A DNA stretch of 32,787 nt, from assembly GCA_017449285.1 (NCBI GenBank), contig JAFSJX010000005.1, positions 1 through 32,787 of the forward strand, in the 5' to 3' direction. Shown piece by piece: positions 1 to 7,214 of the stretch. The translations under genes were made by a program, and so were the position numbers. How positions within the stretch are numbered: position 1 is the stretch's first letter; every line of letters starts with the position of its first letter. Origin of the DNA: Treponema sp. (GTDB lineage Bacteria; Spirochaetota; Spirochaetia; Treponematales; Treponemataceae). Under the pieces are notes generated by a model, which saw only the letters and a list, made by a program, of their open reading frames with translations, was not told where the DNA came from and made no database searches.

Positions 1-45
1 AATAGGAAGTCCGAAATCAACAAACCATATTTCACCACGAGTCAT
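1..45 (-). CDS. mazF: MazF/PemK-type toxin, 5' end only (runs off the window)
   Basis: Only the first 15 codons are inside the window; they read MTRGEIWFVDFGLPI. The pattern (K/R)RGEIWxVDFG is the typical N-terminus of MazF/PemK endoribonucleases, which cleave mRNA at short motifs. The start ATG lies inside the last codons of the antitoxin gene (14-nt overlap), the usual translationally coupled antitoxin-toxin layout. A GAGAGG sequence about 11 nt upstream can serve as ribosome binding site. The family call rests on 15 residues plus the operon arrangement; the rest of the gene is not visible. Confidence 0.72.
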   Translation of the reverse strand, partial: MTRGEIWFVDFGLPI

Positions 46-283
46 TTTTTAAAGCCTCTCTTACAGTTTCTATGCCTACATCACAATATTTCAGTTGTTC
101 CGATTCTGGAATTCTGTCAAGGACGGCATTTATTCTTGCAACTTCATCTTGTTCATTATCTTTTGAATCAGGTTCATGGTTTTTCTGTAATAGTTTTGCC
201 AAATACTCAATAATAGCAAGTTGCTCTGTATAGGAAAGAAGTTCAAGTTGACTTTCAAAACGGCGTAATTCTGCGGCACTCAT
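32..283 (-). CDS. Antitoxin of a MazF-type toxin-antitoxin pair
   Basis: This is an 83-residue acidic helical protein beginning MSAAELRRFESQLELLS, directly upstream of and overlapping the MazF-like start. The central stretch YTEQLAIIEYLAKLLQK resembles the N-terminal helices of antitoxins found with MazF/PemK toxins; the acidic C-terminal half (EPDSKDNEQDEVARIN) fits the flexible toxin-binding tail. I chose the ATG at 283 over an in-frame ATG at 298 because a GGAGGT ribosome binding site ends 8 nt before 283 and the upstream ATG touches that same GGAGG. The antitoxin would neutralise the toxin and repress the operon. I do not recognise the exact family; the role is inferred mostly from position. 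Confidence 0.7.
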   Translation of the reverse strand: MSAAELRRFESQLELLSYTEQLAIIEYLAKLLQKNHEPDSKDNEQDEVARINAVLDRIPESEQLKYCDVGIETVREALKNDSW

Positions 284-368
284 TTTCAATACCTCCATTC
301 ATGATTACTAGAGTTGTTCGGAAACTGGCTAGAAACCACGCTGTCAAAACAGTTCTCCTAACAAATCT

Positions 369-397
369 ATTATAGCACCTTTTTGAAAGAAAATCAC
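369..397 (-). promoter_or_regulatory. Promoter of the toxin-antitoxin operon
   Basis: On the minus strand a perfect TATAAT (369-374) is preceded by TGC, giving an extended -10, and by a weak GTGATT -35 with 17-bp spacing. Transcription would start near 361 and leave an approximately 80-nt leader before the antitoxin start. The leader contains AGGAG followed 7 nt later by a TTG that opens a 30-codon frame overlapping the antitoxin start. Confidence 0.55.
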
Positions 398-488
398 CAT
401 ACCTCGCCGCAGAGCGTCGGGGTATGTAACCCTCCGCACGAATCAAAAAAGGTACTTTTTTCAAACGCGATGTATTTTTCAATTCCCC

Positions 489-1742
489 TCACTTCACGAT
501 GTACGGAATCATATAAATCGGCTTCAGTTGCAGCGGGCCTTCGTTGCCTACGTCTTTTTGGGAAAGGAGGAACTGTTCGCCGGTGCGGTCGGAGTATTTT
601 TTTGCGAACTCGGTGATTGAGGCGTGGTGCTGAATTGACGATGACTTTACTTCAATCGGAACGAGCTTTGTTTTCTGCGAGAGCAAAAAATCAATTTCGT
701 AATAATGGGTGCTGTTTGTTTTTTGCCAGGTGTGATAGTACAAATCATGCCCGCTGGAAACGATTTCCTGTGCAATCAGATTTTTGTATAAGTAGCCCAA
801 GTTCGCATCAAGTTTGTCGCCCATCAACTTTACGTAGATGTCAGAATAAATTTCGCTCTTATCGTTAAAAAGCATGGTCGTAAAAAGCCCGGTATCAGAA
901 AGGTACAGTTTGTATGAATCAAAATCCTTTGACTGGCTGAGCGTAATTCTTGGGTCGGTCGTGTTGTAACAGGCAAGAACCGTTTTTGAATTAAGAAGAT
1001 TAGAAAACAACTCCTCATCTTTTGTGGTTGTTCTTTTGTCCAAGACATTCGAGAGTATGTAGCGTTTTTTGTTTTGGGCGAGCATTGCGGGAATCGCCTC
1101 ATACATTGCGCTGATTCTGCCTGAATCATCTATTTTCATAAAATCATCTTTGTACAATTCGATGATGGCGCGTTTTACAAAATCAATTTCCTCAAAATTT
1201 TTGCCCGAAAGGTATGCTTCAACCGCCTGTGGCATTCCTCCAACACACATGTAAAGGCGCATGTCACGAAGCAATTTTTGATTCAACTGGTTTCCGACAG
1301 GCTTTTTAAGCTCGTACAACTTTTTTACCGTCTCATAATTGCTGTTTCCGCAGGCTGCGAGGAATTCTTCATAGTCCATCGGATACATCTGAATTTTGTA
1401 TTCTTCCGAAGGGATGACTATATCTTTTACGTTTTTCTTGATGCTTAAAAGAGAGCCTGTTTCTATGTAAAAATAGCGACCGTCAGCAACAAGATATTTT
1501 ATGGCCTGCCGTGCAATAGGAAATCTTTGTATTTCATCAAAAATGATGACCGAGTCTTTTTCGTACAGCGTGACTTTGGTCGCCGCCTGAATCCGCAGAA
1601 AAAATACATCAAGTTCGGCTATGTCGTCAAATGCGGCAAGCACATCTTTTTTTACATTAAAGTGCAGAAATTTCAAGTGCTGGAATATAAAAAAGTGCAG
1701 TTTTTTCAAGTGTTTTGTTGTGAAAAAGTGCAGATATTTCAA
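489..1742 (-). pseudogene. DUF4143-type AAA ATPase lacking its N-terminal Walker A part
   Basis: The readable frame matches the bacterial AAA_14/DUF4143 ATPase family from about its residue 60 onward: Walker B VIIFDEIQRFPIARQ, then YIETGSLLSIKKNV, YPMDYEEF, LYMCVGGMPQAVEAYL, and a C-terminal nuclease-like IDFLLSQ...PIEVKSSS. Full-length members begin with about 55-60 residues carrying GxxxVGKS/T (Walker A); here that part is absent. In its place the frame reads through a 33-bp tandem repeat giving KYLHFF, KKLHFF, LKFLHF. The frame has no ATG before the homology and no ribosome binding site; its most upstream possible start is a TTG. The rest of the frame is intact, so truncation looks recent. 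I call it a broken gene; a chimeric protein without ATP binding cannot be excluded. Confidence 0.75.
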
Positions 1743-1745
1743 GTG
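1661..1745. repeat. 33-bp tandem repeat, three copies
   Basis: Three copies of a 19-bp core, AGTGCAG-N3-TTTCAAGTG with small variation, start at 1661, 1694 and 1727, exactly 33 bp apart. The 14-bp connecting segments are less conserved but end in A-runs. Because 33 is a multiple of three, both strands read through it as an 11-residue repeat: KVQ(K/F/I)FQV on the plus strand and (K/L)(Y/K)LHFF-like on the minus strand. The array sits exactly at the truncated end of the DUF4143 ATPase. Confidence 0.8.
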
Positions 1746-1923
1746 AATTTCAATCTAATTGCACTGGGGGATAGAAAAAGACTCATAAACTTGTTTTCAA
1801 AGACTTGTAGCTCTTCAGCAGATTTACCAATCATTGTTGCTGAAAGTCAGTCTGAACGGTTAGTTCACGAGTTTGAAACTAATCTGCTATTTTCAGAATA
1901 TATAAAAAATGGTATCATACGGT

Positions 1924-2970
1924 ATGCAAACAAAAGAGAATCTGCTATTACAAGAATATAGAAACAAAAAACCAGATTTTGAGCGGCTGGAGATTATTGT
2001 TGCTGACATATTACAAGACATTATGCAATCGTCATCTCTCCATATTTACAACATTATGCATCGAATAAAAACAGAGCAAAGCCTTGCGGGAAAATTACAG
2101 CGCAAAGGTGATAAATATGCAACGCTTTCTGATATTACTGACATCCTTGGTGCGCGTGTTGTCTGTTATTTTTCTGATGAAGTTGACGCATTGACAAAAT
2201 GTATTGAATCCCGTTTTACCGTAAACTGGGAAAAATCCATAGACAAACGAAAATATCTGAATTTCAATACCTTTGGCTATCTCTCGGTGCATTATATTTG
2301 CTCGCTAAAAGATGACGGTACCTATCCGCCTGAACTGACAAGCAAATCATTTGAAATTCAAATGTGTTCAATGATGCAGCATATTTGGGCAGTTTTGGAA
2401 CATGACCTAGGCTATAAAACGAAATTTGGCATACCGAATGCAGTCCGGCGTGACTTTTCCCGTCTGGCAGGTCTTTTGGAAATTGCCGATGAACATGTGG
2501 TTCGGATTCGTGATAATGTATCAAAATATACAAAATCCGTGCATGAAAAGATTATTAATGATAATGCTCATGACATACAGATTGATACCGTCTCTCTCAA
2601 TGAATACATAGATTACAGCAAGAATATGCGCTCATTTTTACAGACCATTTCTAACGTTTGCGAGGCAGAAATATATTCCGAAAAAGCAGACAGTTATTTG
2701 GAACAACTGGCATGGCTCAAAAAGAATACTTTGGGTGACCTTCAGAATATGCTGGAAGAAAACAGTTCTCTTGCCCTCAGAATGATAGAAAAACAACTTG
2801 CCATGTCTGAACTGGATATACTTTCCTCAACTATCGCCATTCGTTTCTTGTGCCGCGCAGAACTCATTCACAAGCAGTACACCCAAGAGCAAATAATGGA
2901 ATTTTTCTTGCTTTCCATGGAAAAGAAACGTGCGGAGCGAGCGGTAAAACAAGTATTTGAATTGAAATAA
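1924..2970 (+). CDS. RelA/SpoT-domain protein, probable small alarmone synthetase with C-terminal extension
   Basis: The protein is about 348 residues and has a RelA/SpoT nucleotidyltransferase domain in its first 190 or so: KLQRKGDKYATLSDITDILGAR, then DKRKYLNFNTFGYLSVHY and the end motif FEIQMCSMMQHIWAVLEHDLGYK. There is no HD hydrolase domain and no TGS/ACT region, so it is a single-domain synthetase, expected to transfer pyrophosphate from ATP to GTP/GDP. Typical RelP/RelQ enzymes are about 200-260 residues; the extra C-terminal 150 residues are helical and unassigned. ATG 1924 is preferred: TATCAT ends 5 nt before it and TTTTCA lies 17 bp further up, so it may be leaderless. ATG 1909 in the same frame is an alternative; neither has a Shine-Dalgarno sequence. 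A toxic (ToxSAS-like) role is possible but no antitoxin gene is evident. Confidence 0.8.
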   Translation: MQTKENLLLQEYRNKKPDFERLEIIVADILQDIMQSSSLHIYNIMHRIKTEQSLAGKLQRKGDKYATLSDITDILGARVVCYFSDEVDALTKCIESRFTVNWEKSIDKRKYLNFNTFGYLSVHYICSLKDDGTYPPELTSKSFEIQMCSMMQHIWAVLEHDLGYKTKFGIPNAVRRDFSRLAGLLEIADEHVVRIRDNVSKYTKSVHEKIINDNAHDIQIDTVSLNEYIDYSKNMRSFLQTISNVCEAEIYSEKADSYLEQLAWLKKNTLGDLQNMLEENSSLALRMIEKQLAMSELDILSSTIAIRFLCRAELIHKQYTQEQIMEFFLLSMEKKRAERAVKQVFELK

Positions 2971-2976
2971 AATATT

Positions 2977-3075
2977 AACTACCGTTTGTTAGTTTTATAC
3001 AAACCTCTCTGTGCTTGGTGCTAAAAACTAACGTTAGTTATATAACTATCGTTAGTTATAAAACTACCGTTAGTT
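2977..3075. repeat. Cluster of four AACKANCGNTMGTT motifs
   Basis: Copies start at 2977 (one mismatch), 3026 (AACTAACGTTAGTT, a perfect palindrome), 3044 and 3062. The last three are exactly 18 bp apart and form the last codons of the HAD gene. The cluster lies between two convergent genes, so it may also fold as a bidirectional transcription end signal. The same motif recurs near 10.5-11.2 kb and 25.5-26.2 kb; a 21-bp stretch from 3060 is identical to one from 10530. Confidence 0.85.
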
Positions 3076-3809
3076 TGTTTAAGTATTTGCTCTTTTGCTT
3101 CTTCCGCAGAGTTTACAATAACGCTTGCCCCATGATTACGCAAAAAATCCACGCTTCTAAAGCCCCAAGTGACGCTTATGCAGTCAAGTTCTGCATTCTT
3201 TGCCGTCTGAATGTCCACGTCACTGTCGCCGATGTAGACGGATTCTTCTTTGGTCGCCCCGCACTCCTGTAGAACAGCCAAGACACTGTCTGGCGCAGGT
3301 TTCCGTTTGATTCCCTCTCGCTCGCCAATGGCAACATCAAACAGCCCCGGAAAATACCGCGCACACAATTCCTGCACGCCATAATCCGCTTTGTTGGAGA
3401 CCACTGCTGTCCGTACCCCCTCTGCGCGAAGTGCCTGTAAAAGTTCGGGAATACCGTCGTAGGGGCACGTCTGGTCAGCGCAGTGGACTTTGTAATGTGC
3501 GGTAAAATTTTTGTGTACGCTGTCAATGAGCGAAAAAAATGCGTCTTTTTCAGAGGGGGTCGCTGCGGGAGCAAATGCCGGGCTAACGGTTGCGCCCTCA
3601 ATTACAGCCATACCCTTTGCCGCGCAGACGGAGCGGGTTATCAGATTGCGGATGCCGTTCCCTACAAATTGACGCACTTGCTCGCTTGTACGTGGCGTAA
3701 GTCCATGCTGAGAGAGTGCATAATTTACGCTCGTGGCAAGGTCGTCCAGCGTGTTCAAAATCGTGCCGTCAAGGTCAAAAATGGCAAGGGTGTAGCGTGG
3801 GGAAATCAT
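3021..3809 (-). CDS. gph: HAD-superfamily phosphatase, phosphoglycolate phosphatase-like
   Basis: The protein is 262 residues with all four HAD motifs: DLDGTILNT (nucleophile Asp, motif I) near residue 13, VVSNK (motif II), KRKPAP with the motif III lysine, and YIGDSDVDIQTA (motif IV). The helical cap between motifs I and II and the GNGIRNLITRS segment match Gph/PGP-like enzymes, which remove phosphate from 2-phosphoglycolate or similar small phosphates. The exact substrate cannot be read. I chose ATG 3809 (a TTG precedes it in frame): there is no ribosome binding site, but TATACT ends 7 nt upstream, suggesting a leaderless start. The C-terminal tail is odd: TNGSFI-TNDSYI-TNVSF, a hexapeptide repeat created by the 18-bp tandem DNA motif, beyond the normal end of the domain. 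Confidence 0.85.
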   Translation of the reverse strand: MISPRYTLAIFDLDGTILNTLDDLATSVNYALSQHGLTPRTSEQVRQFVGNGIRNLITRSVCAAKGMAVIEGATVSPAFAPAATPSEKDAFFSLIDSVHKNFTAHYKVHCADQTCPYDGIPELLQALRAEGVRTAVVSNKADYGVQELCARYFPGLFDVAIGEREGIKRKPAPDSVLAVLQECGATKEESVYIGDSDVDIQTAKNAELDCISVTWGFRSVDFLRNHGASVIVNSAEEAKEQILKQTNGSFITNDSYITNVSF

Positions 3810-3825
3810 CAATTAGAGTATACAT

Positions 3826-3945
3826 TTATTTTGCCAGTGTTTCTACCAATTGTTTGACGGCAACTTGTTCTTTTGTGGTCAACTCTTCAAGTTTATTCAA
3901 AAGTGTATTATATTTTCGATATAACTTGATTGCTTGTTGAAATGC
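3826..3945 (-). pseudogene. Gene remnant, C-terminal end of an unknown protein
   Basis: A 39-codon open stretch ends at a TAA 13 nt before the HAD gene start and reads ...KLYRKYNTLLNKLEELTTKE... . It has no ATG, and a stop codon precedes it immediately. Coding-like composition (heptad-like Leu/Lys/Glu) suggests the tail of a lost helical protein. I do not recognise the family. Confidence 0.35.
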
Positions 3946-3994
3946 TCAAAAAAGCACTTTTTTCTGGTACGTGTATTTCGTTGAGAATTGATTT

Positions 3995-4168
3995 TTAAAA
4001 AGTTACCTTCTTATACAAGTTTCTCAGAATCTCGGTCTTGATGTACTCGCGGATTTTCTGCTTGCGTTCGGCTTCTTTGGCAGCGGCTTCGGCGGTTTTT
4101 GCGAGGGCGGAAGCTTTGGTTATGGTGTCGAAGAGATTCCTAATTTTGTTTACTTGAATATACAGTTT
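3995..4168 (-). pseudogene. Gene remnant, helical C-terminal fragment
   Basis: About 57 codons are open, with no ATG and with a stop at both ends. The reading is rich in Ala/Lys/Glu (KTAEAAAKEAERKQKIREY, then IKTEILRNLYKKV) and would form a long amphipathic helix. The codon composition and GC are clearly higher than in the AT-rich flanks, which argues that this is a real coding remnant. The parent gene is not recognised. Together with its neighbours it marks 3.8-4.6 kb as a decay zone. Confidence 0.35.
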
Positions 4169-4246
4169 TCACCATTTTTTGTTTACCAAACTGTACAATT
4201 TTTATTAAATACTGTTTATTAAAATATACAATTTCATTTTATATGC

Positions 4247-4252
4247 TATAAT
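4247..4252 (+). promoter_or_regulatory. -10 box of the decayed ATPase gene
   Basis: A perfect TATAAT lies 6 nt before the ATG at 4259; a weak TATACA -35 lies 16 bp upstream (4225-4230). The 100 bp upstream are AT-rich with several near-repeats around TATACAGTTTTC, TGTACAATTTTT and TATACAATTTCA, which could be operator copies or simply low-complexity sequence. The -10 to ATG distance implies a leaderless message. Confidence 0.5.
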
Positions 4253-4258
4253 AGAGCC

Positions 4259-4540
4259 ATGATGACAGATTATACAGAGCTGATAGAACTATCCGCAAAA
4301 AAATCAGGAACACAAGGGAAACTTTTGTAAGGTCGCTGGATAAGAAAATCAACTGGAATTCCCGGCTGATTGGAATCAAGGGTGCCAGGGGCTGCGGAAA
4401 AATAACGCTTCTTCTGCAGCATCTTAAAAACAATTACATGGATTTAGTAACTTCTGGAAAATGCCTTTGTTGCCGCGGATGGAATTGAAATCGGCAACGG
4501 CTCAAAGATTCCGCTGTGGTTGTTTGGATTTTTGTATTAA
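4259..4540 (+). pseudogene. AAA ATPase (DUF4143 type), frameshifted and internally deleted
   Basis: The start reads MMTDYTELIELSAKK in one frame. After a run of seven A's the sense moves to a second frame, KIRNTRETFVRSLDKKIN, followed by WNSRLIGIKGARGCGKITLLLQ, which contains a Walker A-like GARGCGK with Ile in place of the usual Thr. This is the normal N-terminus of the family that binds ATP through an AAA_14 domain. At about 4440-4480 the reading jumps again to FVAADGIEIGNGSKIPLWLF and GFLY-stop, which resembles the extreme C-terminus of the same family. Roughly 300 central residues are therefore missing and at least two frame changes are present, so this is a dead gene. Confidence 0.75.
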
Positions 4541-4606
4541 GGATTGACTGTAATGGAGGTGCATTTATTCTGATTTAGTAATCTTTTTATTTTTCTCTAG
4601 TTTTGC

Positions 4607-4612
4607 TACAAT
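4607..4612 (+). promoter_or_regulatory. -10 box of the MMPL-type gene
   Basis: TACAAT ends 7 nt before the ATG at 4620. The -35 region is weak (TTTTTA at 4584). No Shine-Dalgarno sequence fits between them, so the message would be leaderless. Confidence 0.4.
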
Positions 4613-4619
4613 ATTATTG

Positions 4620-7049
4620 ATGAAATTTCTTGATTCGCGCGTTACAAGGCGATTTCCGATTTTTTGGTTTGCATTTCACGGTGCAATAATTTTGGCATTT
4701 TTGATTTCGCTTGCGGTCGCTCGTCCTGTGTGTTTCAACACTAGCCTGTTTGACATTCTGCCGCCGTCTCATTCGCTTAAATCCGTATCAAAGGCTGACT
4801 CCGCACTTTCGTCTGCAACCAGCCGCGCCATAACCGTGCTTTCGTATGCAGAAGATTTTTCGATAGCAAAAGACGCGGCGGTTCAGTTGTATGGGCGGTA
4901 TACTTCAGCTTCGCTCAGTGAACAAAAAATTTCGCTCAGTGAGCAAGAGAATTCTGCTGGTAAATACGCTTCTTTTTTTGAGGACATCAGCCTGTTTGTG
5001 GATGCCGCCGCTACGGCTGAACTGACGGATTTTTTGTTTACCAACCGATTTGTTCTGCAGGACAAAGAAACGGTCTCTCTTTTGGAAAAAGATGATGCCG
5101 CCCAAGTTGCAGAAGATTCTCTCTCCCGGATTTTTGGCGCGTTCACTTTGAGCGATTTTTCTTTGCTAGAAGCCGACCCGTTTGATTTGACGGGCGGAAC
5201 GCTTACGCGCTTTTTGTCAGCGGCGGGAACGAGCGGGACGATGAGCGTAAAGGATGATGTGCTTGCCTGCCAGAAAGACGGCGTATGGTACGTGATGATT
5301 CGTGGCACGCTGACCCCAGAATCCATTTCGCTTGCGGGAAAAAAATCGGCCGTTAAAGATATTTTTTCCGCGTGCGAGCAGATTTCCGCACGGAGGGGGG
5401 CACAGTTTGCCTTTAGTGGCGTGCCGTTCCACAGTTACGAAAGTTCTTCTGCGGCACAGCGGCAAGTTTCGGTCATCTCCACGATTGGAATTTTGCTGGT
5501 TGTTCTGCTGTTCTTGTATCTGTTCCGCTCGGCTATCCCTGCGCTTGTTTCGGCGGGGGCAGTGGTTTTTTCGTGCGGCATGGCACTGGGAACGGTGCTG
5601 CTCTTTTTCCGCGAGATTCATATTCTGACCTTTGTGTTCGGAACGACCTTAATCGGTACGTGCGTGGATTATTCGATTCATTTTTTTGTGCATTGGAAAG
5701 GGGATGTGGCTGTAGCGGACGGTTTTGAAATCCGCAAAAAAATTCTGCGTGGCATCGGCATCAGTTTTACTTCCACAGAAATTTGTTTTGTCGCGCTCTT
5801 TTTTGCGCCGTTTCCATTTTTAAAGCAGGTTTCCGTTTTTTTGTTCACGGGGCTTTTGAGCGCGTTTTTGTGCGTGATTTGCTTGTATCCGTTTATCAGA
5901 TTGCCGAAGAAAAGATTGCTCCACCCGCTTCTTTTGGTCAGAATGAAAAATATGCCTGTTTTCCTAAGCGTAGCCGAAAAATCCTTTTTTAGAAAACTGC
6001 TCCGTATTGTACCGCTTGTGTTTTTTATGCTTGCGCTTGGTTTGCTTGCCGTAAACAGGAACTCGCTTAAAATTGACAACAATCTGCGGGATATGTACAC
6101 GATGAGCGGGCATCTTTTGGAAAGCGAAAAAATTACGGCGCAGGTGCTGGATTACGGCTCTGCGGGCTGGTATTTTTTGGTGGAAGGCGAGACTGAGGAA
6201 GACGTTTTGCAGACAGAAGAAGCGTTTTCGGCACGGCTGGAGCAGGCAAAACTGGACGGCAAACTGGAAACTTTTCTTGCGACAACGAATTTTATTCCTT
6301 CGCAGAAGACACAGAAGCGCAGTTACAGGGCAAGCGCATCTCTCATTCCTCTGGCAAAAAATCAGTATGAAAATCTTGGGTTTCCTGCCACGCTTGCAGA
6401 CAGTTTTTCTGCGGAGTACACGGCTGCAAAAAATAAATTTGTGTTCCCCCAATCAGAAGTTCCCGCTATTTTGCAGAGCGTGACCAAAAATCTATGGCTT
6501 GGCGAAATTGACGGACGATATTATTCCTGCGTTCTTCCGTTGCATACAACCGATGAATCATATTTCCGTGCGCTTGCCGCCGATTTTTCAAACGTGCATT
6601 TTGTAAACAAAGTAGCAGACATTGGAACGGAATTGAACGCTCTTACCGCCATGATGCTCAAACTTCTTGCAGGAGCATTCATCGTAGTGCTAGGACTTTT
6701 GTTCTTCTGCTATCCCGTAAAAACCGTGTTGCGAATTGCGTTGATTCCGATTTTGGTTGTGGTGGTAACAATTTCTATTCTGCCCGCCTGCCATCTTCCT
6801 CTGGGATTTTTTAGCGTAACGGGATTGGTGCTGACGTTCGGGTTGGGCTTGGACTACATCATTTATGCGGTAGAAGGTGAAAAATCTGACGGCAGATTGA
6901 ATCGTATTGCAATTTTGGTTTCGTTTGCAACGACGGCACTTTCGTTTGGTGCGCTTGCCTTGATTAATTTTGCTCCTGTGCATACCATTGGGCTTACGGT
7001 GTTTGTGGGATTAACGACAGCCTGTGTGGGGGCTTTTGCCAAGCGGTAG
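4620..7049 (+). CDS. RND-superfamily (MMPL-type) membrane transporter
   Basis: The protein is 809 residues with the two-fold RND layout: one N-terminal membrane helix (about 15-35), a first periplasmic domain to about 280, a helix cluster (about 280-395), a further helix near 460, a second periplasmic domain to about 670 and a final helix cluster to the end. GTTLIGTCVDYSIHFFVHW and GLVLTFGLGLDYIIYAVEG are the paired fourth/tenth-helix-like motifs with the conserved Asp, typical of predicted exporters of the MMPL/RND superfamily. It would move lipids or other hydrophobic compounds using the proton gradient; the substrate is unknown and no partner gene is adjacent. The start is the ATG at 4620, not the preceding TTG. 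The last codons (GAFAKR) run directly into a GC-rich element, so the natural C-terminus may be slightly altered. Confidence 0.8.
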   Translation: MKFLDSRVTRRFPIFWFAFHGAIILAFLISLAVARPVCFNTSLFDILPPSHSLKSVSKADSALSSATSRAITVLSYAEDFSIAKDAAVQLYGRYTSASLSEQKISLSEQENSAGKYASFFEDISLFVDAAATAELTDFLFTNRFVLQDKETVSLLEKDDAAQVAEDSLSRIFGAFTLSDFSLLEADPFDLTGGTLTRFLSAAGTSGTMSVKDDVLACQKDGVWYVMIRGTLTPESISLAGKKSAVKDIFSACEQISARRGAQFAFSGVPFHSYESSSAAQRQVSVISTIGILLVVLLFLYLFRSAIPALVSAGAVVFSCGMALGTVLLFFREIHILTFVFGTTLIGTCVDYSIHFFVHWKGDVAVADGFEIRKKILRGIGISFTSTEICFVALFFAPFPFLKQVSVFLFTGLLSAFLCVICLYPFIRLPKKRLLHPLLLVRMKNMPVFLSVAEKSFFRKLLRIVPLVFFMLALGLLAVNRNSLKIDNNLRDMYTMSGHLLESEKITAQVLDYGSAGWYFLVEGETEEDVLQTEEAFSARLEQAKLDGKLETFLATTNFIPSQKTQKRSYRASASLIPLAKNQYENLGFPATLADSFSAEYTAAKNKFVFPQSEVPAILQSVTKNLWLGEIDGRYYSCVLPLHTTDESYFRALAADFSNVHFVNKVADIGTELNALTAMMLKLLAGAFIVVLGLLFFCYPVKTVLRIALIPILVVVVTISILPACHLPLGFFSVTGLVLTFGLGLDYIIYAVEGEKSDGRLNRIAILVSFATTALSFGALALINFAPVHTIGLTVFVGLTTACVGAFAKR

Positions 7050-7146
7050 GGCATGAAAAGGTGGCGGCGAAGCCGACAGTGCGGAACAAAGTGAAGCACC
7101 GCGCGTAAGCAAGCCTTGTAACGCCCGACGGCAATGCCGGACCGCC
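7040..7146. repeat. GC-rich hairpin-bearing element, candidate dispersed repeat
   Basis: A stretch of about 105 bp between the MMPL and galT genes is much richer in GC than its flanks and is full of short inverted repeats: CGGC-GAA-GCCG, CGGCA-A-TGCCG and a GTGCGG...CACCGC pair. It carries no convincing reading frame of its own, but the last codons of the MMPL gene run into its edge. It looks like a small mobile or REP-like element; this cannot be proved from one copy. Confidence 0.4.
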
Positions 7147-7179
7147 CAAAAAATTCTCCTGAAAAAAAAGAAAATCCAT

Positions 7180-7208
7180 TTGACATTTTGCGCAATCGGT
7201 TGCACAAT
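7180..7208 (+). promoter_or_regulatory. Promoter of galT
   Basis: A perfect TTGACA (7180-7185), 17-bp spacer and CACAAT (7203-7208) lie just before galT. The -10 box ends 6 nt before the ATG at 7215, so transcription should begin at or next to the start codon. Confidence 0.7.
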
Positions 7209-7214
7209 AGCGAT

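Noticed and set aside
1661..1745. 33-bp repeats as a possible CRISPR array
   Set aside because: Only three units, with no distinct spacers (the 14-bp connectors are themselves related and A-rich) and no cas genes nearby.
1527..1961. Plus-strand frame across the tandem repeat
   Set aside because: The first half is antisense to the ATPase remnant. Its tail (about 1746-1961) looks weakly coding but has no start, no family match and overlaps the alarmone synthetase start in another frame.
7134..7214. Longer N-terminus for galT
   Set aside because: It starts in the GC-rich element and upstream of the TTGACA-17-CACAAT promoter; the family N-terminus begins at 7215.
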